A stretch of DNA of 7,424 nucleotides, taken from assembly GCA_900543275.1 (NCBI GenBank), contig UQQL01000080.1, positions 1-7,424 of the forward strand, read 5' to 3'. Source of the stretch: an uncultured Collinsella sp. (GTDB taxonomy: Bacteria > Actinomycetota > Coriobacteriia > Coriobacteriales > Coriobacteriaceae). How positions within the stretch are numbered: position 1 is the stretch's first letter; each line of letters opens with the position of its first letter. The translations under genes were made by a program, and so were the position numbers. The notes under the pieces were generated by a model, which saw nothing but the letters and a program-made list of their open reading frames with translations, did no database searches and was not told the DNA's origin. Below are positions 1 through 5,517 of this stretch, piece after piece.

Positions 1-28
1 GGCAGCGTCAGATGTGTATAAGAGACAG
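1..28 (+). other. Nextera (Tn5) adapter remnant, not genomic
   Basis: These 28 bases match the 3' part of the Illumina Nextera read-1 adapter. Positions 10-28 are the 19-bp Tn5 mosaic end AGATGTGTATAAGAGACAG, preceded by the adapter bases GGCAGCGTC. The first five bases of the full adapter are missing. The rarA reading frame is coherent down to base 29 and stops making sense here, so the genome/adapter junction lies at 28/29. This marks an untrimmed contig end and not a biological transposon insertion. Confidence 0.97.
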
Positions 29-443
29 CGGTGCGGTTCTCGACCGCATGCAGCAGGGCATCTTGCTGCGATTTCGAAAAGCGATGGATCTCATCGATAA
101 ACAGAATGGTGCGGCGGTCGTAGGTGTTCAGACGGGTCTTAGCCTCATCGATTACGCGGCGCAGGTCCTTCACAGTGCCCGTCACGGCGCTGACCTCGAC
201 AAACTCGCTCTTGGTATGGTTGGCGATAATGTGGGCCAGCGTCGTCTTGCCCGTGCCAGCCGGGCCGTACAGAATCACGCTCGACAGCACGTCATGCTCA
301 ATCGCGGCGCGCAGCCACGAGCCCTTACCGACGGCCTTTTGCTGGCCCACATACTCGTCGAGCGAATTGGGGCGCATACGCACCGCAAGCGGCGCATTTT
401 TAAAGGAGCGCTCGCGCGTCGAAGCAGAAAAAAGGTCGTCCAT
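29..443 (-). CDS. rarA: Replication-associated recombination protein A (RarA/MgsA), N-terminal part only
   Basis: This is the first 138 residues of an AAA+ ATPase of the RarA/MgsA/WHIP family, cytoplasmic proteins that act at stalled replication forks with single-strand binding protein. The visible part begins MDDLFSAS and has the family's RMRPNSLDEYVGQ segment (about residues 22-34). It then has a Walker A motif GPAGTGKTT at 60-68 and a Walker B motif ILFIDEIHRF at 113-122. It ends in HAVENRT, just before the usual sensor-1 region. Roughly two thirds of the usual length of about 430 residues, including the C-terminal oligomerisation region, is lost because the contig ends in adapter. Start choice is uncertain. 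In-frame ATGs also lie at 449 and 458, and none has a strong ribosome site; the start at 443 is preferred because MDDLF resembles family N-termini. The clamp-loader-like Holliday junction ATPase RuvB is less likely, because the VGQ and ENRT context is that of RarA. Confidence 0.93.
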
Positions 444-482
444 AGCCATCCCGTGCATTAATCAAAATCGTTGTTGACCAAC

Positions 483-488
483 AGTATA
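483..488 (-). promoter_or_regulatory. Possible -10 box upstream of rarA
   Basis: The minus strand reads TATACT here, matching five of six bases of the sigma-70 -10 consensus. It lies about 40 bases before the proposed rarA start, in the short gap after the dGTPase gene. I see no convincing -35 hexamer at 16-18 bases upstream; that region falls in the end of the dGTPase gene. It would let rarA be transcribed apart from the upstream genes, but readthrough is equally possible. Confidence 0.25.
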
Positions 489-503
489 CCGAAAGGATAC
501 GAA

Positions 504-1751
504 CTACCGTTCGTTAATATAGGTGCGGTGCGGAAACTTTAGACCTGGGAACAATTTGCTCGTCAGCTCGCAGAAATAACCATCCGTCATGCTTGCGATG
601 TAATCGACGACGGCCTGATCCTTGTCGTCCTGCCAAGCATAGGTGCGGCCATAATAGGAAAGCTGCTGCTCAATACGCGAAATGTGGTGCTTAAAGATGT
701 AGGAGGACTCGTCACCCTCGTTTATATCCTGCAGGCAACGGTCGTAGAGCTTTTCGAAGGCCTCGCGCAGTTCCGCTTCAGAGTCGCCTTCGATACCGCC
801 CTTGCTATAGATCTTCTCGTAGTTCTCGCGCTTAGCCCGGCGGATCTCCTCAAACAGGTCCCCGCTCATCTCGATACGCGGTTTGCCGTAGCTATGCTCA
901 ACGATATCGATGGATGCGTGCGTGAGAATCCAGCTGTTATAGGCGCCGCCCCGACCGTCGTCAAAAGCGTCGGGCGACAGCAGGCCAGCCGCAATGGCGT
1001 CCTGGCGATCGCGCCCAACGTAGGCAAGGATATCCGAGATGCGAACGACGCAGCCCTCGAGCGTCATGGGACGCAGGTGCTCAATCGCGCTATAGCCTGT
1101 GGCAATGCATTCCTCGACGGTTCGGTCGAACTGGTCAAAGGAACCCATGTCCGAAAGCTCAAAAACACGCTGCTCGTACTCGCCGTTATGGCATAGCACG
1201 CCATCGAGCGTTTGAAGCGACACGTTGCGACCGTACAGCGCATCGAGGACGCGGACCGACTGCACGTTATGGAAAAAGAAGCGACCCGTACGCTCGTGAT
1301 AGATATCGTTGAGGAATCGCTCGCCGGCATGGCCAAAGGGCGTGTGACCCAAGTCGTGGCCTAAGCCAATCGCCTCGATCAGATCGCAGTTGAGCCCCAG
1401 AGCACGTCCGATATCACGCGCGATGCGCGAGACAAGCTGCACGTGCAGGCCTCGGCGCGACAGGTCATCGTTACTGCGAAAACTGAAGACCTGAGTTTTG
1501 CCGGCGTATCGGGCATACGCAGGCAGATGAAGAATCTTTTCGGTATCGCGCATAAAGGCCGGACGCATGAGCGTGCCCTCGTCTGCGGCTCGATCAACGC
1601 GACGGATGACCTGGTCATCGTCGCAACGGTACGGGTTGACATAGCCCGAAGCACGATCTGCGGCAATGCGCTCGACAAGTTCGGGCGATAACGCCGAGGG
1701 AATACGGTCCATGCGCGCCTTAATGACGGCCGTTTCTTGATTAGATGCCAT
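504..1751 (-). CDS. dgt: dGTPase-family HD-domain triphosphohydrolase
   Basis: This 415-residue cytoplasmic protein belongs to the deoxyguanosinetriphosphate triphosphohydrolase family, which cleaves dNTPs to the nucleoside and triphosphate and so tunes dNTP pools. The family N-terminal signature appears as RDTEKILHLPAYARYAGKTQ at about 69-88. The metal-binding HD set is visible: H103 (in RRGLHV), H132-D133 in GLGHDLGHTPFGHAGE, and D240 in VVRISDILAYVGRD. The start at 1751 (MASNQ) is chosen because AAGGAG lies six bases upstream; an in-frame ATG at 1778 would add nine residues but has no good ribosome site. It starts 31 bases after the stop of the A24 peptidase gene, so the two are probably co-transcribed. 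Substrate preference (dGTP or broad dNTP) cannot be read from sequence, and the symbol denotes the family only. Confidence 0.9.
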   Translation of the reverse strand: MASNQETAVIKARMDRIPSALSPELVERIAADRASGYVNPYRCDDDQVIRRVDRAADEGTLMRPAFMRDTEKILHLPAYARYAGKTQVFSFRSNDDLSRRGLHVQLVSRIARDIGRALGLNCDLIEAIGLGHDLGHTPFGHAGERFLNDIYHERTGRFFFHNVQSVRVLDALYGRNVSLQTLDGVLCHNGEYEQRVFELSDMGSFDQFDRTVEECIATGYSAIEHLRPMTLEGCVVRISDILAYVGRDRQDAIAAGLLSPDAFDDGRGGAYNSWILTHASIDIVEHSYGKPRIEMSGDLFEEIRRAKRENYEKIYSKGGIEGDSEAELREAFEKLYDRCLQDINEGDESSYIFKHHISRIEQQLSYYGRTYAWQDDKDQAVVDYIASMTDGYFCELTSKLFPGLKFPHRTYINER

Positions 1752-1757
1752 GGCATG

Positions 1758-1763
1758 CTCCTT
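1758..1763 (-). promoter_or_regulatory. Ribosome binding site of the dGTPase gene
   Basis: AAGGAG on the minus strand, six bases before the ATG at 1751. It is the evidence that decides between this start and the upstream in-frame ATG at 1778. Confidence 0.8.
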
Positions 1764-1782
1764 AAGAAGGATGCGCAATCGG

Positions 1783-2205
1783 TTACAATGTGCAGCCCAC
1801 GACCTCGATTATGGCAAAAATCGGCACCAAAAACGGCAGCAAAGGCAGGGAGCGCGATTTTGTGAAGAGGCAGGAGAGGGCAAGGGCCAGGAGCGCAACG
1901 GCAAATGCCACGATGCCGCCCATAGGGTCGAGCGTGCAAAGCGCGAAGAGCGCCTTGGCGTCCCCCATGCCAATGCCAGGGACGTGGCGAACACGACGCC
2001 AGAGTGACTCAGTAAGCACAAGGGCAAGGTAGACGATGACCGCAAGACCGGCGTGGTCAAACGCCGTGTTAACACCCTTGTCGAGCCAAACGCCTGCAAG
2101 CGCCGCCACCGCACACGCGCCGGCAAGCTGATTGGGAAACCGCCGCTCACGGGCATCAATCACCGCGCCGGCAAAGAAACAAATCCAAAACGGGATATAG
2201 ACCAT
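1783..2205 (-). CDS. A24-family prepilin peptidase (TadV/CpaA-like, peptidase domain only)
   Basis: This 140-residue integral membrane protein resembles the aspartyl prepilin peptidases that cut the leader from type IV pilin-like precursors at the inner membrane. Both expected catalytic aspartates are present: D17 in AVIDARERRFPN and D82 in the GMGD motif (GIGMGDAKALFAL). Hydrophobic segments lie at about 4-16, 26-40, 52-66, 84-90, 96-114 and 118-138. It lacks the N-terminal zinc-binding methyltransferase domain of PilD-type enzymes, as is usual for CpaA/TadV proteins of 140-170 residues. An open frame continues upstream, but it crosses the terminator hairpin and its residues look non-coding; the ATG at 2205 has GGAGGT five bases ahead. 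No pilin, ATPase or other Tad gene is visible nearby, so the substrate is unknown. The gene sits between a strong terminator and the dGTPase gene, which it probably precedes in one transcript. Confidence 0.88.
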   Translation of the reverse strand: MVYIPFWICFFAGAVIDARERRFPNQLAGACAVAALAGVWLDKGVNTAFDHAGLAVIVYLALVLTESLWRRVRHVPGIGMGDAKALFALCTLDPMGGIVAFAVALLALALSCLFTKSRSLPLLPFLVPIFAIIEVVGCTL

Positions 2206-2210
2206 CGTGC

Positions 2211-2216
2211 ACCTCC
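2211..2216 (-). promoter_or_regulatory. Ribosome binding site of the A24 peptidase gene
   Basis: GGAGGT on the minus strand, five bases before the ATG at 2205. This near-perfect site fixes the start and rules out the long upstream extension of the open frame. Confidence 0.85.
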
Positions 2217-2230
2217 ATGAACAGCTGCTC

Positions 2231-2277
2231 AAAAGCAAAAACCACCACAAAGGTACAGGCACCTTTGTGGTGGTTTT
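2231..2277 (-). terminator. Strong intrinsic terminator after the glycosyltransferase gene
   Basis: A perfect 17-bp stem pairs 2238-2254 with 2261-2277 around a six-base loop (2255-2260). On the minus strand the 3' arm runs into TTTTTGCTTTT, a good U-tract. It begins eight bases after the stop codon of the glycosyltransferase gene and ends about 26 bases before the A24 peptidase ribosome site region. The plus strand also has a short T run (2274-2277), so weak bidirectional action is possible, although no plus-strand gene enters it. Confidence 0.88.
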
Positions 2278-2285
2278 GATGGTGG

Positions 2286-3581
2286 TTATTTGGCGCCTTG
2301 CATGACCTCGTCGAGGGTAACGTTGACGGCGTGCTGCGTCGGGACCCAGTCGACCTTTAGGAACAGCGCTGCCACCGTGATGGGGATATAGCTGAACATA
2401 AAGATCGGGAAGGTAAACAGGTTGGTCACCAGGCGCCACTTTTGCGCACAATGAATGTGCTTGTACTCAAAGATGGTCGTAAGTAGCGCCAGGATAAAGA
2501 AGGTCTGGTACATCATCGCGAAGGTCATAATGAGCGAGGCGGCACAAGCCTGCATCTCGACCTCGGTGGCCAAGAAGCCATGCGAAAGCCCGCCCACGAT
2601 GAGAAAGGTAGCGTTGGCGAGCATGGAGATCAGGGACAGCAACATGCCCGGAGCGATGGTCATAAACATGTCATATGCGGCAAAGCGATGATAGCAAAAC
2701 GTCGATTTGACCAGATGCTTACCGTAGGTAAAGAACACCTGGTAGAAGCCCTTGGTCCAGCGCATACGCTGCTTCCAAGACGCTTTAAACGTCACGGGTT
2801 GCTCGTCAAAAAACTCCGCCGGCGCATAGCCAATGCGAATGCCGTGAATGGCGCAGAACGTGGTGAACTGAATATCCTCGGTCAGCGTGTGGAACTGCCA
2901 GCCGTGCATACCCTCGATAACACTGGCGGAGATGAGGTAGCCCGAACCCGAGACGGCACAGGACGTCTTGCAGATATTACGCGCGTTGTTAAGGAAACGC
3001 GCCTCGCGCAGGTACCAAGTGGCGTTGGCAGCCGAGATCCACGAGCTGCCAAAGTTCTTGGAGTTGCGGTAGCTTGTGACCACATGGAATCCCTGGTCAA
3101 AGGCGTCATTCATCTTGGAGACGTAATCGCGGGAGATAACGTTGTCGGCATCGAAGATAAAGTAGCCCTCAAAGGTATCGGGATACTCGTTAAGAATGCG
3201 GTCAAAACCAAAGTCCATGACCCAGCTCTTGCCTTTACGGGCCAGGTCGTTTCGCTCGTACACGACAGCGCCCGCCTCGCGCGCGAGCTGCGCGGTGTTA
3301 TCGGTGCAGGCATCGGCGACGACAAAGACCTCGATGAGCTCGGACGGATAATCCTGGTCCTTGATGGAGCGAACGAGGTTGGCGATAACGGCCTCCTCGT
3401 TGTGTGCTGCAATAAAGAAGGCATACCGGTGGAGTTTTTTGGCCTTGGGAGGCGCGACCTCGCCGCGGAGAGCACCGATGACAAAGAAGACCACCTGGTA
3501 CAAGAAGCAGACCGTGAGCAGCGTGACGACAATCTGGTTGAAGATCACGATGGGTGTGTTGGTTTGTAAAAAGGCGAGCAT
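2286..3581 (-). CDS. Membrane GT2-family glycosyltransferase (processive, BcsA/IcaA-like fold)
   Basis: This 431-residue membrane protein is a family 2 glycosyltransferase of the processive type, which polymerises or adds sugars from nucleotide-sugar donors for cell-envelope or exopolysaccharide products. In order it has an N-terminal membrane segment (about 11-36), the nucleotide-binding start FFIAAHNEE (55-63) and DACTDNT (90-96). These are followed by the metal-binding DAD (144-146), the catalytic TED (234-236) and the QRMRW motif (271-275) typical of processive enzymes. Further membrane segments lie at about 305-331, 346-371 and 388-408. The start at 3581 has GGGAG five bases upstream. 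The gene stands alone between a possible promoter and a strong terminator, with no sugar-nucleotide, flippase or regulatory partner, so neither donor nor product can be named. Cellulose, poly-N-acetylglucosamine or glycolipid synthesis are all possible. Confidence 0.9.
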   Translation of the reverse strand: MLAFLQTNTPIVIFNQIVVTLLTVCFLYQVVFFVIGALRGEVAPPKAKKLHRYAFFIAAHNEEAVIANLVRSIKDQDYPSELIEVFVVADACTDNTAQLAREAGAVVYERNDLARKGKSWVMDFGFDRILNEYPDTFEGYFIFDADNVISRDYVSKMNDAFDQGFHVVTSYRNSKNFGSSWISAANATWYLREARFLNNARNICKTSCAVSGSGYLISASVIEGMHGWQFHTLTEDIQFTTFCAIHGIRIGYAPAEFFDEQPVTFKASWKQRMRWTKGFYQVFFTYGKHLVKSTFCYHRFAAYDMFMTIAPGMLLSLISMLANATFLIVGGLSHGFLATEVEMQACAASLIMTFAMMYQTFFILALLTTIFEYKHIHCAQKWRLVTNLFTFPIFMFSYIPITVAALFLKVDWVPTQHAVNVTLDEVMQGAK

Positions 3582-3586
3582 GCAGG

Positions 3587-3591
3587 CTCCC
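3587..3591 (-). promoter_or_regulatory. Ribosome binding site of the glycosyltransferase gene
   Basis: GGGAG on the minus strand, five bases before the ATG at 3581. It supports the full-length start that includes the N-terminal membrane segment. Confidence 0.65.
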
Positions 3592-3616
3592 AGGAACGCG
3601 TTACGTAAACAACCGT

Positions 3617-3645
3617 ATATCTTACCGCAGGCTAGGGGCGTTCAA
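3617..3645 (-). promoter_or_regulatory. Possible promoter of the glycosyltransferase gene
   Basis: In the 82-bp gap between the pseudouridine synthase and glycosyltransferase genes, the minus strand has TTGAAC (3640-3645, four of six -35 bases). Fifteen bases further on is TAAGAT (3619-3624, four of six -10 bases), inside the AT-rich run TAAGATATAC. The spacer is short for the best match; shifting the -10 to AGATAT gives 17 bases but a poor hexamer. A promoter here would fit a gene that ends in its own terminator. Confidence 0.35.
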
Positions 3646-3663
3646 GAAACCACCTAATACTGG

Positions 3664-4677
3664 CTAGGCTTCGAGCAGGCCGAGCTGCGGTACGATTTCG
3701 TCGCCGGCAGCAGTGCGACCAAGCGAACGCGGGGCCAGGTCGTCAAGAACCGCAGCGAGATCCCACGGCAGCTCGTCGCGGCGCTCAATGCGCTCCCCCG
3801 TCACGGGATGATCGAACGCTACGCGCCAGGAATGGAGGAATTGCCTGGTCAGACCCTGATCGGCGCGTGCATCGCACTTGCCGTAGAGCGGATCGCCCAC
3901 GCAGGCGTGGTTGATATGGCGCATGTGCACGCGAATCTGATGCGTGCGACCGGTAAACAGGTGACACTCAACGAGTGTGTAGCCGTCATCAAAGCGCGTG
4001 GAATCAAAACGCTCAAGGACCTTGAAGGTCGTGATGGCTTGGCGCGCAAAGGGATCGTCCGAAACCGCCATCTTCACGCGGTCGCGCGTCGATCGGGCAA
4101 TACCGGTGTTGATGGTGCCCTCGTCCATGGCGATGTGCCCGTGAACGAGCGTAATGTAGCGGCGGTCGAGCGTGCGCGTACGGATAAGATTTTGGAGCGC
4201 GCGCTGGGTGTCGTCGTCCTTTGCCGCAAGCATAAGACCTGAGGTATCGCGATCCAAACGATGCACGATACCGGGGCGGTCCTCGCCCTGCACGGTGCCC
4301 AGATGGTCGATACCACAGTGATAGACCAGGGCATTCGCGAGCGTACCGCTCTCATGACCATGCGCAGGATGGCACACCAGGCCGCGCTGCTTGGAGAGCA
4401 CGATGAGATAGTCGTCCTCGTAGCGAATGTCGAGCGGGATGGCCTCGGGAATCACATCGGTGGGATCGTGCGGCTCGGGCAAATCAACCGAAATACGGTC
4501 ACCGGCTCGCACGGCGTACTTTTTGGACAGGCAGGTCTCGCCATTGACCACTACGGCCCCACCCTCAATCAGATGCGCGCAGGCAGAGCGCGTAGGGCAG
4601 CCGTCATTGGCGCCCAGATAGGCGTCAAGACGCTGACCAGCGGCATCGTCGGCAACAAGGATATGGATGTCGGCCAT
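3664..4677 (-). CDS. RluA/RluD-family 23S rRNA pseudouridine synthase
   Basis: This 337-residue cytoplasmic enzyme would isomerise uridine to pseudouridine in RNA, most likely in 23S rRNA. An N-terminal S4 RNA-binding domain spans about 14-66 (QRLDAYL through VNGETCLSKKYAVRAGD). The synthase domain follows, with HPAHGHESGTLANAL (103-117), the catalytic loop HRLDRDTSGL (139-148; catalytic aspartate D142) and FTGRTHQIRVHM (241-252). The S4 domain points to the RluC/RluD branch over RluA, and the position after lspA matches the known lspA-rluD-like arrangement of other Gram-positive bacteria. The exact uridines modified cannot be read from the sequence, so no symbol is given. Its ATG shares one base with the lspA stop (TAATG), and AAAGGA lies about ten bases upstream inside lspA, indicating translational coupling. 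Confidence 0.94.
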   Translation of the reverse strand: MADIHILVADDAAGQRLDAYLGANDGCPTRSACAHLIEGGAVVVNGETCLSKKYAVRAGDRISVDLPEPHDPTDVIPEAIPLDIRYEDDYLIVLSKQRGLVCHPAHGHESGTLANALVYHCGIDHLGTVQGEDRPGIVHRLDRDTSGLMLAAKDDDTQRALQNLIRTRTLDRRYITLVHGHIAMDEGTINTGIARSTRDRVKMAVSDDPFARQAITTFKVLERFDSTRFDDGYTLVECHLFTGRTHQIRVHMRHINHACVGDPLYGKCDARADQGLTRQFLHSWRVAFDHPVTGERIERRDELPWDLAAVLDDLAPRSLGRTAAGDEIVPQLGLLEA

Positions 4678-5276
4678 TAGCGCTCATTCCTTTCACGAAT
4701 CTTGCGGGCACGCTCCCCACGTTGTTTAGCCTTGCGCTTGGCGCGGGCCTCATCACGGGCGTTAAGCTCGGCGGTCGCATCGACCTCACGGGCCGCGGGG
4801 CTCAAGAACATGTAACCGAAGAGGGCGAGCACTACACCGACCGTAATGCCGATATCGGCCACATTGAAGACGGGGAAGTCGATGAAGGTGGTGGCAATAA
4901 AATCGGTCACGAAGCCAAAGGCCAAACGATCGATTGCGTTACCGATAGCACCGCCCGCAACCATCGCCATGCCCACAACCTCAAGATGGGCAAGCTGGGG
5001 TGCACGAACGAGGTACACAAAAATAGCGATAATGACCGCCAACGCCAGCACGGCAAACGCGATGCCATGCCCCTCGCCCATGCTAAAGGCGGCACCGATA
5101 TTGCGGACAAACATAAAGTCGATGACACCAGGGATGACGGTCACATGCAAAGCGTCGCCCACGGCACGAACCGCAAACTTGGTCAGCTGGTCAAGAAGCA
5201 GCACAACCAGCGCCATCCCACCAGCAACACCCAACCGCCAACGCAAAGGCGGCGTCATATCCCCAGTACGACCCAA
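4677..5276 (-). CDS. lspA: Lipoprotein signal peptidase (signal peptidase II)
   Basis: This 199-residue inner-membrane aspartyl protease removes the signal peptide from diacylated prolipoproteins. Four hydrophobic segments lie at about 15-35, 70-90, 98-112 and 142-160. The family motifs are present: LLLDQLTK (26-33), FVRNIGAAFS (56-65), GGAIGNAIDRL (108-118), FVTDFI with catalytic D125, and FNVADIGI with catalytic D141. The start is a TTG at 5276, chosen because AGGGG lies six bases ahead and an in-frame stop lies just upstream. An internal ATG at 5258 (residue 7) has only GGGG two bases ahead. The tail at about 163-199 is dense in Arg, Lys and Glu and extends past the usual 150-170 residues; it should face the cytoplasm. 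The stop overlaps the start of the following pseudouridine synthase gene. Confidence 0.95.
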   Translation of the reverse strand: MGRTGDMTPPLRWRLGVAGGMALVVLLLDQLTKFAVRAVGDALHVTVIPGVIDFMFVRNIGAAFSMGEGHGIAFAVLALAVIIAIFVYLVRAPQLAHLEVVGMAMVAGGAIGNAIDRLAFGFVTDFIATTFIDFPVFNVADIGITVGVVLALFGYMFLSPAAREVDATAELNARDEARAKRKAKQRGERARKIRERNER

Positions 5277-5282
5277 ATCAAT

Positions 5283-5287
5283 CCCCT
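5283..5287 (-). promoter_or_regulatory. Ribosome binding site favouring a TTG start for lspA
   Basis: AGGGG on the minus strand, six bases before the TTG at 5276. Its spacing is normal for the TTG and the internal ATG at 5258 lacks an equivalent, so it decides the start. Confidence 0.5.
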
Positions 5288-5321
5288 ACCCTCAAGAACA
5301 TCGAATTACGTTTAACGCAAA

Positions 5322-5338
5322 TCAATATCTTATATTGA
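5322..5338 (-). promoter_or_regulatory. Palindromic operator-like site with a -10-like box ahead of lspA
   Basis: The minus strand reads TCAATATAAGATATTGA, a perfect 7-bp inverted repeat around three bases. It lies in an AT-rich patch about 46 bases before the lspA start. TATAAG inside it matches five of six bases of a -10 box. No good -35 is visible 16-18 bases upstream. The arrangement looks like a repressor site over a promoter or a weak hairpin; neither is shown. Confidence 0.3.
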
Positions 5339-5376
5339 CCAGCAACGAAATAGCCGATGATTCGTTACCAACAGCG

Positions 5377-5477
5377 AAAACCCGCCAGAGCGAGCAAGGT
5401 GCCTTGAAGCAAGGCGGCATAGACCTTCTGGTCATGCCGCCGAAGCTGAAAGGCAGATTGCCGCTCTGGCGGGTTTG
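5377..5477. repeat. 101-bp inverted-repeat element with cloverleaf-like folding potential
   Basis: Perfect 15-bp terminal inverted repeats (5378-5392 and 5462-5476; AAACCCGCCAGAGCG and its complement) enclose three further possible hairpins. These are 5395-5406 (CAAGG/CCTTG), 5413-5441 (eight plus four pairs with one bulged A and a TTCT loop) and 5452-5462 (GGCA/TGCC, sharing its last base with the closing stem). The direct pentamer CAGCG flanks it at 5372-5376 and 5478-5482. On the minus strand the 3' arm ends in GGCGGGTTTT. It may be a miniature mobile or dispersed repeat, a structured RNA, or an elaborate terminator after ileS. No protein-coding potential is seen. Confidence 0.6.
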
Positions 5478-5489
5478 CAGCGTCAACCT

Positions 5490-5517
5490 GTTACGCGGTT
5501 TGGTAAAACCGCGTAAC
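5490..5517 (-). terminator. Hairpin starting at the ileS stop codon
   Basis: A perfect 12-bp stem (5490-5501 with 5506-5517) closes a four-base loop. Its first base on the transcript is the last G of the ileS TAG stop. There is no U-tract after it; the following minus-strand bases are AGGTTGACG. It may therefore be a processing or 3'-end protection structure, or part of a terminator region together with the 101-bp element, and not a complete intrinsic terminator by itself. Confidence 0.45.

Noticed and set aside
1..28. Genuine Tn5-like mobile element end
   Set aside because: The mosaic end is joined to the synthetic adapter bases GGCAGCGTC, which identifies a library adapter and not a natural insertion sequence.
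2218..2231. Imperfect palindrome TGAACAGCTGCTCA upstream of the A24 peptidase
   Set aside because: Its arms match in 12 of 14 positions, but it is short, partly overlaps the terminator tail, and has no promoter beside it. The evidence is too weak to call an operator.
2206..2451. N-terminal extension of the A24 peptidase frame
   Set aside because: The extra residues are translated from the terminator hairpin and the end of the glycosyltransferase gene in another frame. The GGAGGT at 2211-2216 places the start at 2205.
2580..3569. Long plus-strand open frame opposite the glycosyltransferase gene
   Set aside because: It is antisense to a gene with a full set of GT2 motifs. Its product has no recognisable domain and reads like a GC-driven shadow frame, and no ribosome site was evident.
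3646..3670. Possible terminator after the pseudouridine synthase gene
   Set aside because: Only a four-base CCTA/TAGG pairing with no proper U-tract is present. This is below what would support a terminator.
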